Part shown: one piece after another, positions 37,985-47,329 of the stretch
How the letters are laid out: each line of letters starts with the position of its first letter
How positions within the stretch are numbered: the first letter of the stretch is position 1
From: Massilioclostridium coli
Lineage (GTDB): Bacteria > Bacillota > Clostridia > Oscillospirales > Ruminococcaceae
Direction: 5' to 3'
Assembly (NCBI RefSeq): GCF_900095865.1
Contig: NZ_FMIZ01000007.1
Coordinates: forward strand, 1-64,000
Length of the DNA stretch: 64,000 nucleotides
Translations under genes and position numbers: made by a program
Notes under the pieces: generated by a model
Seen by the model: the letters and a program-made list of their open reading frames with translations, nothing else
What the model was told of the DNA's origin: nothing
Database searches by the model: none

Positions 37985-38854
37985 TTATTTATCCTCTAAT
38001 TGTTTTAACTCTTCAATTTCCTGTTTATTGACACGGATTTGATTATCTTTAATAATAACAAGGTCTTTTTTCGAATAAGTGCGTGGGGCAGCGTCCGGGT
38101 TATCTTTCAATCGGACAGTATAACTATCTGTCAGCAGGTTTAAGTCGATTACATGACCAGTGCCGTCCGGTGTTTTTACAAAAGCACCCATTTTAGGGGA
38201 ATTTTTTAAGAGCTGTTCATATACATTTTGTTCGTATTTTAAACAGCACATTAATCGGCCACAGGTACCTGAAATTTTGGTTGGATTTAAAGAGAGTCCT
38301 TGTTCCTTTGCCATTTTGATGGAAACAGGTTGGAAATCCCCTAAAAAGGAAGAACAGCAAAATGGTCTACCACAAATGCCTAATCCACCCAATAGTTTGG
38401 ATTCATCCCGTACACCAATCTGCCTTAATTCAATTCTGGTGCGGAAAACAGAGGCCAGGTCTTTTACCAGCTCACGGAAATCCACTCTCCCATCGGCCGT
38501 AAAATAGAACAGGATTTTATTGTTATCAAAGGTATATTCCACATCTACCAGTTTCATTTCCAGTTGATGTTTCGCAATTTTTTCTTCACAGATTTGGAAT
38601 GCTTCTTTTTCCTTTTTGCGGTTTTGCGCAACAATTGCCAAATCCTCTTGGGTAGCTGTTCGTATAATAGGCTTTAATGGGGAAACTAGTTCAGAGTCAT
38701 CTACTTCCCGATTAGAAAGGGCTACTTCACCGCACTCAACTCCTCGGGCGGTTTCTACAATTACTTTTTCCCCTGTTTTCAATTCAAGCCCGTTTGGGTC
38801 AAAATAATATACTTTTCCTACCGTTTTAAAACGTACACCGATAATTTCAGCCAT
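37985..38854 (-). CDS. ricT: PSP1-domain protein RicT (YaaT)
   Basis: 289 residues, PSP1 domain with the cysteine clusters GLGICGRPFCCSSFL and SGTCGRLMCCLKYE (about residues 145-215) that hold an Fe-S cluster in the RicA-RicF-RicT complex. In B. subtilis this complex acts on RNase Y-dependent RNA maturation and sporulation/competence. GGAGGT precedes ATG 38854. It is the distal gene of the yaaO-darA-holB-ricT run on the minus strand, the usual Firmicute neighbourhood. Confidence 0.92.
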   Translation of the reverse strand: MAEIIGVRFKTVGKVYYFDPNGLELKTGEKVIVETARGVECGEVALSNREVDDSELVSPLKPIIRTATQEDLAIVAQNRKKEKEAFQICEEKIAKHQLEMKLVDVEYTFDNNKILFYFTADGRVDFRELVKDLASVFRTRIELRQIGVRDESKLLGGLGICGRPFCCSSFLGDFQPVSIKMAKEQGLSLNPTKISGTCGRLMCCLKYEQNVYEQLLKNSPKMGAFVKTPDGTGHVIDLNLLTDSYTVRLKDNPDAAPRTYSKKDLVIIKDNQIRVNKQEIEELKQLEDK

Positions 38855-38876
38855 GGATACCTCCTTATATGGATGA

Positions 38877-39839
38877 TTAGATAGAATAAGGTAAATTTGC
38901 TGACAGCCATGTTACACACAATTTTAGATTGGCGTTTTGTTCTAACATACCAATACAAGTTTCTACTGTGTCAGCCATTTTTAAAATGGATTGGATAGAT
39001 TGTTTTTGGATAAAATCATCCAATCCCAAAATTGATATTTTCTTAATTTTTGCCTGTAATGCCAAACGCAATAAGTTACTTAAAAAAAGTAATACTTTTT
39101 TAGTGAACGGGCGGCTGTTTTCCAAAGGGGAAAGGGCTACTACAACAGCGAGTTCATTGCCTTTGGAAAGACTTTCTAAAATCTGAAAAGCGGTTTGAGA
39201 TGCTTTGATTTCCTCTGGATCGGATAGCAGTTCTAGCCCTTTTCCAATAATGCCGTCACAAAGCTGAGAAGCCCTTGTGATTTCCTCCAATGTTGTGTCT
39301 GGTGAAAGTTCCTGTAAAGCCTGGATACATTCCGGTTGTGTAACAGGAAAAATTTCAATTGGAACACAGCGGGAAACTAAAGTAGGGAGGACAGCGGAAC
39401 GGGAAGGGCAAGTTAAAAGAAAAACCACGTTGTCCGGAGGTTCTTCTAGTACTTTTAACAAACTGTTTGCTGCCTCTTTGGACATATTATCCACACCATT
39501 TAATAAATACACCTTTGCTTCGCCGTCATTTGGCCGGATGTAAGCATCTGAACGGATTGCCCGAACCTCTTTAACATGAAAACTGTTTTTGGTATTTTGT
39601 CCACCCAGTTCCTGAAAATCTGGATGGATATTTTTGAGCATTTTTTGGCAGGGAATACAATGACCACAAGGAATATTTTCACCCTGGCAAAAGATCGCTT
39701 GGGCAAATTGCTTGGCCAATGTTTGTTTTCCAACTCCAGCAGGACCATAAAAAAGATAGGCGTGGGATAAATGCCCTGTTTGAATAGACTGTTGTAACAC
39801 CTGCAATGCTTTTGTATTTCCGTAAAAATGAAAACTCAT
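38877..39839 (-). CDS. holB: DNA polymerase III delta' subunit
   Basis: 320 residues. AAA+ clamp-loader fold with P-loop GPAGVGKQT (residues ~31-39, missing the usual second Thr/Ser arrangement of an active ATPase), zinc module CGHCIPCQKM with an earlier Cys, and the SRC motif (TLVSRCVP). Delta' is the stator of the clamp loader. The start is 3 bases after the darA stop, with a weak ribosome site inside darA, suggesting coupling. Confidence 0.92.
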   Translation of the reverse strand: MSFHFYGNTKALQVLQQSIQTGHLSHAYLFYGPAGVGKQTLAKQFAQAIFCQGENIPCGHCIPCQKMLKNIHPDFQELGGQNTKNSFHVKEVRAIRSDAYIRPNDGEAKVYLLNGVDNMSKEAANSLLKVLEEPPDNVVFLLTCPSRSAVLPTLVSRCVPIEIFPVTQPECIQALQELSPDTTLEEITRASQLCDGIIGKGLELLSDPEEIKASQTAFQILESLSKGNELAVVVALSPLENSRPFTKKVLLFLSNLLRLALQAKIKKISILGLDDFIQKQSIQSILKMADTVETCIGMLEQNANLKLCVTWLSANLPYSI

Positions 39840-39842
39840 AGG

Positions 39843-40166
39843 CTATGCTTTTTCAAAATGTTCAATATTGGTAACAAAGATGGTAGCGCCGCCTATTGTT
39901 ACTTCTACAGGGAATGGCGCATACATACCAGCTCCATAAGCAGCGGAAGATGGAACCATCTGTTTTCTTTTTTTACTGTGTTTTTTGATAATATCGATTG
40001 CTTCCTGCACCTTTTCGTCCTCTGTAGCACAGATAAAAGTGGTGTTGCCAGACATTAAAAAACCGCCCGTAGAAGCTAATTTTGTAGAAAAGAACCCTGC
40101 TTTTGATAGGGCAGAAGATACAATTGAGCTATCATCACTGCTGATAATCGCATAAATCAGTTTCAT
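39843..40166 (-). CDS. darA: cyclic-di-AMP receptor DarA (PII-like, YaaQ)
   Basis: 107 residues: KLIYAIISSDDSSIVSSAL start, STGGFLMSGNTTFIC (c-di-AMP contact region) and PFPVEVTIGGATIFV end are the hallmark blocks of the YaaQ/PstA family of trimeric PII-like c-di-AMP binders. AAGGAGTGAATC upstream of ATG 40166. Downstream partners are unknown in most species. Clusters with holB and ricT. Confidence 0.93.
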   Translation of the reverse strand: MKLIYAIISSDDSSIVSSALSKAGFFSTKLASTGGFLMSGNTTFICATEDEKVQEAIDIIKKHSKKRKQMVPSSAAYGAGMYAPFPVEVTIGGATIFVTNIEHFEKA

Positions 40167-40216
40167 AATAGATTCACTCCTTCGTCAAGCCTTGCTTATC
40201 AGTCAAGGGATCATTT

Positions 40217-41530
40217 TTATTTTACCACGTTTATCGTGAGAATGCCACTATTTTTTAAAAGATCGCAATGCTGGTAGGTTAGCTGTTCTCCAGCAGTAAT
40301 AATCGGGATTCCAGGAGGGCAGGTAATTTTATTTTCGGCACAAACCTTTCCTATTGCATCAAAAATAGAAAGGGATTCTGTTGCGGAAAAGACCGCTTCC
40401 CGTGGGGTGAGTAACTGTATGGATTCTGGAAAAGAAAAAGTAGCATGTTGTAATGGTGTTTTTTTTGTTACACTATTTATCGCAGCGTCCAACCTTGCAA
40501 AATCTGTGGAAGAATTGAAAGGGGATACCATGAATACTGTGTGGTCATAGTTGGTATATTCTGGCTCTATTTTGTATTCCCTGAAATGTTCTGTCAATTT
40601 TTCACCAGTTTGCCCCACAGCAAATCCGTCCAATGTCCATTTGGTAGGATCCTGTCCCAACAATTTTAGGTTGTTTTGTTGACAAATTGACGAAATATAA
40701 TCCCGTTCTTCCTCTAATTGTTGAAAATCTTCTTTTGCCTGTTGTTCCAAATAATCCGCACAATAATCTAAAGATTGTAAGATGAGATAGGAAGGGCTAG
40801 TAGAACCAAATAAAGCCATTTTGCTTTTAAGTTCTGTAGAAGAATATCCTTTTGCGTGTAATAATGCTCCTCCTGTCAGGACGGGTAATGTCTTGTGTGC
40901 GCTACAGCAGCAAAGGTCGGCCCCCAATGTAATAGGGTGTAAATCCTCTGAAGTAAATTTTAAATGGGCGCCGTGAGCGGAATCCACAATTAGTTTGGCT
41001 TGGTGCTGATGGCAAACCTTTGATATAGCTGAAATATCAGCCATCAACCCCATATAATCTGGGGAAGTAATATAAACAGTATGTACCTGTGGATTTTGCT
41101 GTAAGGCCAGTTCAATCTGGTTTGCGGTTGGCTGTTGTAGTAGCCCTGTAGATGAATCGTAATTTGGTGTAATCCAAATTGGCTTTAAATCTAATAAGGC
41201 GCAAGTATTGATGAATGCCACATGGGAATTCCGTGCCGCTAAAATAGTATCGCCTTGTTGTTTTGCCAATGCCAACATAGCTTGGATGCAGAGGGTAGAA
41301 CCTCCCGCGGATAATACAGTAGTGGATTGGTATAAATCAGAATAACGATCTTCTAGCCTTGCCAAAACGCCTTCTGCATAAAATAATACATCAGCATCTT
41401 TGATTTCTGTAATATCATAAGGTGCCCCCAGCTTTTTCAATATAGGGGCATTTCCTTTATGTCCAGGCATATGAAAACGAGTTATTTTATTCTTGCAATA
41501 AGTTTCAATTAGTTTTGTTAGTTCACCCAT
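40217..41530 (-). CDS. PLP-dependent Orn/Lys/Arg decarboxylase family protein (YaaO-like)
   Basis: 437 residues. Fold-type I PLP enzyme with FHMPGHKGNAP at residues ~19-29, the VDSAHGAHL stretch and the SAHKTLPVLTGGALLH motif with the Schiff-base Lys (~residue 214), and the C-terminal decarboxylase domain (GIPIITAGEQL). YaaO-type proteins are annotated as lysine or arginine decarboxylases; the specific amino acid is not decidable here. GGAGGA upstream of ATG 41530. First gene of the cluster. Confidence 0.85.
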   Translation of the reverse strand: MGELTKLIETYCKNKITRFHMPGHKGNAPILKKLGAPYDITEIKDADVLFYAEGVLARLEDRYSDLYQSTTVLSAGGSTLCIQAMLALAKQQGDTILAARNSHVAFINTCALLDLKPIWITPNYDSSTGLLQQPTANQIELALQQNPQVHTVYITSPDYMGLMADISAISKVCHQHQAKLIVDSAHGAHLKFTSEDLHPITLGADLCCCSAHKTLPVLTGGALLHAKGYSSTELKSKMALFGSTSPSYLILQSLDYCADYLEQQAKEDFQQLEEERDYISSICQQNNLKLLGQDPTKWTLDGFAVGQTGEKLTEHFREYKIEPEYTNYDHTVFMVSPFNSSTDFARLDAAINSVTKKTPLQHATFSFPESIQLLTPREAVFSATESLSIFDAIGKVCAENKITCPPGIPIITAGEQLTYQHCDLLKNSGILTINVVK

Positions 41531-41956
41531 ACAGTCCTCCTATGAATAAGTCTGTTTTGATTATATAATAGAATTATGAAAAAAGAAAGAAAAAATCAGG
41601 ATTATTCTGTGTTTATATCAAGATATTGATTTTATTATTTCAATCAAGTTGATTAACGTAAGGGGATGATATAAAATGGTGTAAAAAATGATACAAACTA
41701 TTTTTTAAGAAATCTTTTTAGTTAAATAAGCTAGAAAAGTTATATGGATCGTTTCAAAAGGGTAGGGTCCAACTATGAGTAAGGAATAGGATGATATCAC
41801 CAATAGGAAGGCTCTGGCTTATCATATCATAATTCAATATAGTATGACCAACCACAGAAGGAAATCATACTAGCTCGCCTCTTAAAAGATACTAAAAAAT
41901 ACACTACAACTGTGCTAAGCGGAAGGTGAAAACTTTTTATTTTGCTTCCGCTGCAA
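41531..41956. other. intergenic, no gene
   Basis: Between the YaaO-like gene and the rplL terminator. It shows an AGCGGAAG/CTTCCGCT hairpin (41918-41952, 19-nt loop) and a TATAAT-like box on the minus strand near 41562-41567 that may serve the YaaO-like gene. No open frame with a ribosome site is seen. Confidence 0.5.
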
Positions 41957-41991
41957 TAAAAAAACCGTGGTAAAAAGTTACCACGGTTTTT
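41957..41991 (-). terminator. terminator after rplL
   Basis: AAAAACCGTGGTAA / TTACCACGGTTTTT (41960-41973 with 41978-41991), 4-nt loop, T-rich tail on the minus strand. Confidence 0.9.
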
Positions 41992-42007
41992 ATCAGTAAA
42001 ACTGAAA

Positions 42008-42376
42008 TTATTTAACTTCAACTTTAGCTCCAGCGTCGCCCAGTTTAGCAGCGATTTCGTCAGCTTCCGCTTTTGCAATACCTTCTTTGATTGCTTTTGG
42101 AGCATTGTCAACGATTTCTTTTGCTTCTTTCAGGCCCAAACCAGTAATTTCTTTTACTGCTTTGATAACGCCCATTTTGGAAGAACCAGCGTCAACCAGA
42201 ACAACGTCAAATTCAGTTTTTTCAGCAGCAGCTTCGCCACCAGCAGCAGCGCCAGCCATCATTACTGGAGCAGCAGCAGAAACACCAAATTCTTCTTCAA
42301 TTGCTTTTACTAATTCATTCAGCTCAAGAACAGACAGAGCTTTAATATCTTCAATAAATTTTGCGATATCAGCCAT
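42008..42376 (-). CDS. rplL: 50S ribosomal protein L7/L12
   Basis: 122 residues, full family length. N-terminal dimer domain, Ala-rich hinge ([20 protein letters not shown] in part) and C-terminal factor-binding domain ([25 protein letters not shown] in part). TAGGAGG upstream of ATG 42376. It is the last gene of its operon and is closed by a strong terminator. Confidence 0.98.
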   Translation of the reverse strand: MADIAKFIEDIKALSVLELNELVKAIEEEFGVSAAAPVMMAGAAAGGEAAAEKTEFDVVLVDAGSSKMGVIKAVKEITGLGLKEAKEIVDNAPKAIKEGIAKAEADEIAAKLGDAGAKVEVK

Positions 42377-42447
42377 GATATAAATCCTCCTAAGATTTTA
42401 TTTTTCCCGTAATGGGAATGAATTTTTTAAAATGATTCCTGCTTGGA

Positions 42448-42954
42448 TTATGCAGGTTCTTTTTCAGCGATTGCGTTAAGCGCAACAGCCAAACCACGTA
42501 CAGGTGCAACCAGAACGGACAGTAACTGACCAACCAGTTGTTCTTTTGTTGGCAGGTTGCCCAACTCTTTTACAGTAGCAGCATCAATAACATTACCTTC
42601 CATGAAGCCGCCTTTTACAGCAAAATCAGTTGTGTCACCTAATTCTTTCACGTATTTAGAAATTACTTTTGCAGGTGCAACAACATCTTCTGTGCTAATT
42701 GCAATCGCAGTAGTACCTTCTAAGTGTTCGTCTAAAGCTTCGTAGCCACAAGCATTGATAGCAAAACGTAACATTGTATTTTTTACAACGAAATATTCAA
42801 CGCCAGCCTCTCTCAGCTCTTTTCTCATTTTAGTATCCTGTTCTACATTGATACCTTTGTAGTCCACGATAACACCAGCAACTGCGCCTTTGATTTTTTC
42901 AGTTAATTCAGCAACCAGTTGTTGTTTTGTTTGAAGAATCTTTTCGCTTGGCAA
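42448..42954 (-). CDS. rplJ: 50S ribosomal protein L10
   Basis: 168 residues from TTG 42954 (MPSEKILQTKQQ), placed by GGGAGG 7 bases upstream and by the conserved N-terminus of bacterial L10; longer frames would run through the ribosome site. Contains VDYKGINVEQDTKMRKELRE and the VKNTMLRFA region. L10 anchors the L7/L12 stalk and represses its own operon by binding the leader RNA, which is present upstream. Confidence 0.96.
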   Translation of the reverse strand: MPSEKILQTKQQLVAELTEKIKGAVAGVIVDYKGINVEQDTKMRKELREAGVEYFVVKNTMLRFAINACGYEALDEHLEGTTAIAISTEDVVAPAKVISKYVKELGDTTDFAVKGGFMEGNVIDAATVKELGNLPTKEQLVGQLLSVLVAPVRGLAVALNAIAEKEPA

Positions 42955-43001
42955 GTGATTCACCTCCCAGATTTCACATCTTTGCATTTTGTAAACAAAA
43001 A

Positions 43002-43033
43002 GCCCTTTCTACGCACTACCGCGAAGAAAGGGC
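43002..43033 (-). terminator. attenuator hairpin at the end of the L10 leader
   Basis: GCCCTTTCT / AGAAAGGGC with a 14-nt loop; T5 follows on the minus strand, just before the rplJ ribosome site. It fits conditional termination in an L10 leader. Confidence 0.75.
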
Positions 43034-43124
43034 ATAATACACAAGTATTAATAAGCACTTCTCCTCGGCAGGCAAGGGAACTCCCTTTTACACTTGCGTA
43101 CCTGCTGTCTTAAGAAAAACAGCT
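43034..43124 (-). ncRNA. ribosomal protein L10 leader
   Basis: Minus-strand sequence contains the leader hallmark TTAAGACAGCAGG and, downstream, CCTGCCGAGG, which pair through AGCAGG/CCTGC, in the position of the Rfam L10 leader. L10(L12)4 binds here to shut down rplJL. Confidence 0.85.
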
Positions 43125-43152
43125 AAAGTTATTGGATTTCAACAACTATTTT

Positions 43153-43181
43153 ATTATATCTTATTTTGGGTCAAAAGTCAA
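43153..43181 (-). promoter_or_regulatory. promoter of rplJ-rplL
   Basis: Minus strand: TTGACT (43181-43176), 17-bp spacer, TATAAT (43158-43153), immediately after the rplA stop. So rplJL has its own transcription start. Confidence 0.8.
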
Positions 43182-43189
43182 GCTAAAAC

Positions 43190-43885
43190 TTAGCCACCGA
43201 ATCTACCAATGTTGATTCTTACACCAGGGCCCATTGTAGAAGAAACTACGCAGGATTTGATGTACTGACCTTTTAATGCAGATGGTCTTGCTTTTACAAT
43301 AGCATCCATTAAAGTTTCAAAGTTTTCGCTGAGTTTATCAGCACCAAAAGAAACTTTACCAATAGGGCAGTGGATGATATTAGTTTTATCCAATCTGTAC
43401 TCAATTTTACCAGCTTTTGCTTCGGTAACAGCTTTTGCAACATCAGGAGTAACTGTACCAGCTTTTGGGTTTGGCATTAAACCACGAGGCCCCAGGATTT
43501 TACCAAGACGACCAACAACACCCATCATATCTGGGGAAGCGATTACTACATCAAAATCCATGAAGTTTTCTTTTGTGATTTTCGCTACCATTTCTTCGTC
43601 ACCGATGTATTCCGCACCAGCATCCAAAGCAGCCTGTACTTTATCGCCTTTTGTAAATACCAATACACGAACGCTTCTACCGGTTCCGTTTGGTAAAACA
43701 ACAGCGCCACGAACCTGTTGATCAGCGTGACGGGAGTCAACGCCCAATCTTACATGCAGTTCAACTGTTTCATCAAATTTTGCTTTTGCATTTTTTGCAA
43801 CCAGCTCAAGAGCTTCTTTTCCGTCATAGTTTACATTGCGGTCAAAAGCTTTTAAGCTATCTACATACTTTTTACCATGTTTCAT
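43190..43885 (-). CDS. rplA: 50S ribosomal protein L1
   Basis: 231 residues, full length. Conserved [19 protein letters not shown] block (~residues 131-149) and [29 protein letters not shown] precedes ATG 43885. Follows rplK by 60 bases. L1 forms the mobile E-site stalk and can repress the rplKA transcript. Confidence 0.98.
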   Translation of the reverse strand: MKHGKKYVDSLKAFDRNVNYDGKEALELVAKNAKAKFDETVELHVRLGVDSRHADQQVRGAVVLPNGTGRSVRVLVFTKGDKVQAALDAGAEYIGDEEMVAKITKENFMDFDVVIASPDMMGVVGRLGKILGPRGLMPNPKAGTVTPDVAKAVTEAKAGKIEYRLDKTNIIHCPIGKVSFGADKLSENFETLMDAIVKARPSALKGQYIKSCVVSSTMGPGVRINIGRFGG

Positions 43886-43945
43886 TACTTATTATCCTCC
43901 CTCATGAGTGGTAATTAGCGGAATTTTCCTCCCACCAGCGGGCAA

Positions 43946-44371
43946 CTAATCTACTACTACAATGCCCATAGAACGTGCGGTACCAGCAATCATGCTCATA
44001 GCAGATTCCAGGTTAGCAGCATTTAAATCTGGCATTTTTGTTTCGGCGATTTGTTTAACCTGCTCCTTAGTGATGTTTGCTACCTTTGTTTTGTTTGGTA
44101 CACCAGAACCGCTTTGAATATTACAAGCTTTTTTAATCAGCACAGCAGCTGGTGGTGTTTTTGTAATAAAGGTAAAGGAACGATCGGCATAAACAGTAAT
44201 GACAACAGGAATAATCATACCTGCATCATTCTTTGTGCGCTCGTTGAATTCTTTTGTAAAGGACATGATGTTAACACCATGCTGACCTAATGCAGGACCT
44301 ACCGGTGGAGCCGGTGTTGCCTTTCCTGCTGGGATTTGAAGCTTAATTAAGCCTACTACCTTTTGAGCCAT
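43946..44371 (-). CDS. rplK: 50S ribosomal protein L11
   Basis: 141 residues from ATG 44371 (GGAGGTG 8 bases upstream), matching family length; upstream codons in frame are leader. Contains [20 protein letters not shown] near the N-terminus and GTARSMGI at the C-terminus. It forms the thiostrepton/GTPase-associated centre. Confidence 0.98.
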   Translation of the reverse strand: MAQKVVGLIKLQIPAGKATPAPPVGPALGQHGVNIMSFTKEFNERTKNDAGMIIPVVITVYADRSFTFITKTPPAAVLIKKACNIQSGSGVPNKTKVANITKEQVKQIAETKMPDLNAANLESAMSMIAGTARSMGIVVVD

Positions 44372-44598
44372 TAAAATTGCACCTCCAAAAATTGTGGTAA
44401 GGCGGAACAATGATTTTTCACAATTTGCCGTGTTTGTGCCCACGGTTTTGTGGTTGTTCCTCCCACAAGCGTTTTTCCTATTTTGTATTCCAAACGCCCC
44501 ACTTTCTAAAACAGAAAGCGGTTACGAGCTGTAAAATACAGCAACGTCAATTTTTAAATATAAATTTTACATTTTTCCTGTTTCAAAAAAATACAGGA

Positions 44599-45123
44599 CT
44601 ACTCGTCCATCAAAACAACCTGGCTGAGCTCCAGCTCAACTGGTGTTTCACGGCCGAACATTGAAACCGCCACTTTTACCTGATTGTTATCGATATCAAG
44701 TTCTTGTACGATTCCAACAAAACCTTCCATTGCACCGTCGATTACTTTAACAGTATCACCGACTTTGTAATCTACTTCCACCTTTTTCTCTTCCACGCCT
44801 AATTTCTCTACTTCTGCTTTACTGAGAGGAATTGGCTTTGAGGACGGCCCCACAAATCCGGTAACTCCACGGATATTGCGTACAACATACCATGAATCAT
44901 CCGTCATAACCATTTTCACCAACACATAGCTTGGAAACAGCTTGCGTTCTACTTCCCGTTTTTTGTTGTCTTTTAATTCAACAACTGTTTCAGTTGGGAT
45001 TTTTACCTCGTGAATCAGGTCATGGAGCTGGCGGTTCTCCACCGCTTTCTCAATGTTTTGTGCTACTTTGTTTTCGTAGCCAGAATAGGTGTGGATTACA
45101 TACCATTTTGCGGCATCTGACAT
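44599..45123 (-). CDS. nusG: transcription termination/antitermination factor NusG
   Basis: 174 residues from ATG 45123 (GGAGGG 6 bases upstream). NGN domain (KWYVIHTYSGYENKVAQNIE; LFPSYVLVKM; VRNIRGVTGFVG) and KOW motif (VGDTVKVIDGAMEGFVG). Binds RNA polymerase and couples it to the ribosome or Rho. Confidence 0.97.
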   Translation of the reverse strand: MSDAAKWYVIHTYSGYENKVAQNIEKAVENRQLHDLIHEVKIPTETVVELKDNKKREVERKLFPSYVLVKMVMTDDSWYVVRNIRGVTGFVGPSSKPIPLSKAEVEKLGVEEKKVEVDYKVGDTVKVIDGAMEGFVGIVQELDIDNNQVKVAVSMFGRETPVELELSQVVLMDE

Positions 45124-45267
45124 GAATAACCCTCCATTTTTTTCAGCACCGTGCTGCCCCAATAAAAAGGCAATGCGGTTTTTTCCACTGCGCGGCACCT
45201 TTAAAAAGGTCAAGTCCGTTTACAAGCGGATCATCAGCCCCTCTGTGGTTTTACGATCAAAATCAAA

Positions 45268-45492
45268 TTATGCGTTGCCAAGCAATAAACCAAGCAGACT
45301 GGTAAACCCTAAGTCCAGCAATACAATAAATAAGCCTAATACAACAATTGTAACTAATACAACAATTGTATTGCGAAGTGTAGCTTGTTTAGTTGGCCAT
45401 ACAACTTTTTTGATCTCACTCTTCAGATCTTTAAAGTATGCGATAATGCGTTTGAAAAAGTTTGGCTTTTTCTTTGTCTCAGCTTTTGCCAT
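45268..45492 (-). CDS. secE: preprotein translocase subunit SecE
   Basis: 74 residues with one membrane span (TIVVLVTIVVLGLFIVLLDL) after an amphipathic KSEIKKVVWPTKQ helix, the SecE signature. Sits between rpmG and nusG, as in most bacteria. Confidence 0.95.
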   Translation of the reverse strand: MAKAETKKKPNFFKRIIAYFKDLKSEIKKVVWPTKQATLRNTIVVLVTIVVLGLFIVLLDLGFTSLLGLLLGNA

Positions 45493-45510
45493 GGTACATC
45501 CGCCTTTCGC

Positions 45511-45660
45511 TTACTTTGTTTCCTTATGAAGAGTGTGTTTACGACAAAAACGGCAATACTTGTTCATTTCAAGTCTGTCTGGGTCGTTTTTCTTGTTCTT
45601 CATTGTGTTGTAATTACGTTGTTTGCACTCTGTGCAAGCTAAGGTAATTTTTACTCTCAT
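45511..45660 (-). CDS. rpmG: 50S ribosomal protein L33
   Basis: 49 residues from ATG 45660 (AGGAGGTG upstream). The four cysteines CTEC ... CRFC form a zinc ribbon, so this is the zinc-binding (C+) form. First gene of the secE-nusG-rplKA run. Confidence 0.96.
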   Translation of the reverse strand: MRVKITLACTECKQRNYNTMKNKKNDPDRLEMNKYCRFCRKHTLHKETK

Positions 45661-45760
45661 ATCGGCACCTCCTGGATAATCGGACAATTTCTGCCTCCCT
45701 CTAAAAGGAACGTCCATAAATTTTTGCACAAAAAAATAAACCCTTTTAGAGGTGATTACT

Positions 45761-45789
45761 ATAATACCACAGAAAACGCAAACCGTCAA
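45761..45789 (-). promoter_or_regulatory. promoter of rpmG-secE-nusG-rplK-rplA
   Basis: Minus strand: TTGACG (45789-45784), 17-bp spacer, TATTAT (45766-45761), about 100 bases before rpmG. Confidence 0.8.
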
Positions 45790-46092
45790 CCGTATTCCGG
45801 CGGTTTTTTTGTATTCTTACAATATTATCACTATCACCAATGGATACAGATTTATCATACCGCTTTTTTGTAAATGTTGCAAGCGTTTTCTAAGAAAAAC
45901 AAAGCTTTTTTCCTATTTTGTGTTAGAATCACTATTTGTTAGCAACACTTTTTGTAAAAAGAGAAAAAACATTCCCATATTAAAAGGAAGAAAGAAAATT
46001 ATAGTTTATTTCGTAAGTAAGTTAGAAAATTTGCAGTATATGTTCGCAACACAAGGGAGAGGTTCTTTTGATAATAAAAAATAGGATGGATA

Positions 46093-46121
46093 TTGTTTTT
46101 GTGTTTTGAATATGTTATGAT
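46093..46121 (+). promoter_or_regulatory. candidate promoter of ddl-murI
   Basis: TTGTTT (46093-46098), 17-bp spacer, TATGAT (46116-46121). The 45790-46092 stretch upstream is AT-rich and shows nothing else. Confidence 0.5.
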
Positions 46122-46224
46122 ATCATAGTATTAAACTGTTATAAATAGAACCAAATTGGATATGTGAATGAAAAGTGAAAAAGCCTTTTTATTTGGGAAG
46201 GCGTAACGATAGGAGTTTATGAAA

Positions 46225-47289
46225 ATGTCAAAAAAATTGCGAGTAGCTGTTGTTTTTGGCGGGGTTTCTTCGGAATATGAAGTATCCCTGATGTCCGCTA
46301 CCTCTGTGATTCAAAATATTCCTCAGGACCGTTATGAGGTAGTTTGTATCGGTATTACCAAAAGCGGGCGTTGGCTTTTTTATCCAGGACCAGTAGAGGA
46401 AATCGCCACAGGAAAATGGAAAGACCATCCGGATTGTTGTCCTGCGATCATTAGCCCTGACCGCATGCACCATGGAATTATTAAAATCATGCAGGATGGG
46501 TCTACCAGCTTATTGAAGTTGGACTGTGTATTTCCTGTTTTACATGGAAAAAATGGAGAGGATGGTACTATTCAGGGGCTATTTGCTTTGTCCGGAATCC
46601 CTTTTGTAGGATGTGATACATTAAGTTCCGCTGTTTGTATGGATAAAGCGATGACCCATACTATTATGGATAACGCAGGGATTAAAAATGCCAAATGGAA
46701 TTATATGTTAGCATCCCAACTTCCTCAATTAGATGAATTTTGTACAAGGGTAATCGATCAATTAGGATTTCCTGTTTTTGTGAAGCCGGCAAACGCAGGA
46801 TCTTCTGTTGGGATTACCAAAGCAACAGATTATCAGTCTTTAAGGGATGGAATTAAACTGGCATTTACCCATGATAAAAAAATTGTAGTAGAAGAAATGA
46901 TAGTGGGAAAAGAGGTGGAATGTGCTGTGCTGGGAAATGAAACCCCGCAAGCCTCTATCCCTGGAGAAATTATCTCCTGCAATGATTTTTATGATTATGA
47001 GGCAAAATATATTGCGGATTCTAAACTACAGATTCCAGCGGATTTAGATGAAGATACCACGAATAGATTACGGGAGATCGCTGTAAAAGCATATAAAGCT
47101 TGGGGTTGCAGCGGGATGGCAAGAGTGGACTTCTTTGTCACTGATCAAAACGAAATTTATTTGAACGAACCCAATACATTGCCAGGATTTACTTCGATTA
47201 GTATGTACCCAAAAATGTGGGAAGCAACTGGTTTACCTTATGGGGAATTATTGAGCCAGTTAATTGAATTGGCCATAGAACGCGCTTAA
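46225..47289 (+). CDS. ddl: D-alanine--D-alanine ligase
   Basis: 354 residues from the second ATG (46225), 9 bases after AGGAG; the ATG at 46219 is only 3 bases from it and is the alternative. ATP-grasp enzyme with VAVVFGGVSSEYEVS at the N-terminus, VFPVLHGKNGEDGTIQG, FVKPANAGSSVGITK and LNEPNTLPGFTSISMYP. Makes the D-Ala-D-Ala end of peptidoglycan precursors. The residue after EDGT and the Tyr/Phe selector region do not suggest a VanA-type lactate ligase. Followed 40 bases later by murI. Confidence 0.95.
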   Translation: MSKKLRVAVVFGGVSSEYEVSLMSATSVIQNIPQDRYEVVCIGITKSGRWLFYPGPVEEIATGKWKDHPDCCPAIISPDRMHHGIIKIMQDGSTSLLKLDCVFPVLHGKNGEDGTIQGLFALSGIPFVGCDTLSSAVCMDKAMTHTIMDNAGIKNAKWNYMLASQLPQLDEFCTRVIDQLGFPVFVKPANAGSSVGITKATDYQSLRDGIKLAFTHDKKIVVEEMIVGKEVECAVLGNETPQASIPGEIISCNDFYDYEAKYIADSKLQIPADLDEDTTNRLREIAVKAYKAWGCSGMARVDFFVTDQNEIYLNEPNTLPGFTSISMYPKMWEATGLPYGELLSQLIELAIERA

Positions 47290-47329
47290 TCCTCGGTGAA
47301 AAATCAATTCAAAAAAGGGGGTTATTGCT

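Noticed and set aside
43002-43124. T-box or riboswitch upstream of rplJ
   Set aside because: The AGACAGCAGG and CCTGCCGAGG elements fit the L10 leader; no T-box specifier or TGGN sequence is present.
46225-47289. VanA-type D-Ala-D-Lac ligase (vancomycin resistance)
   Set aside because: Sequence features and the neighbour murI fit a housekeeping Ddl, and no vanH/vanX-like gene is nearby.
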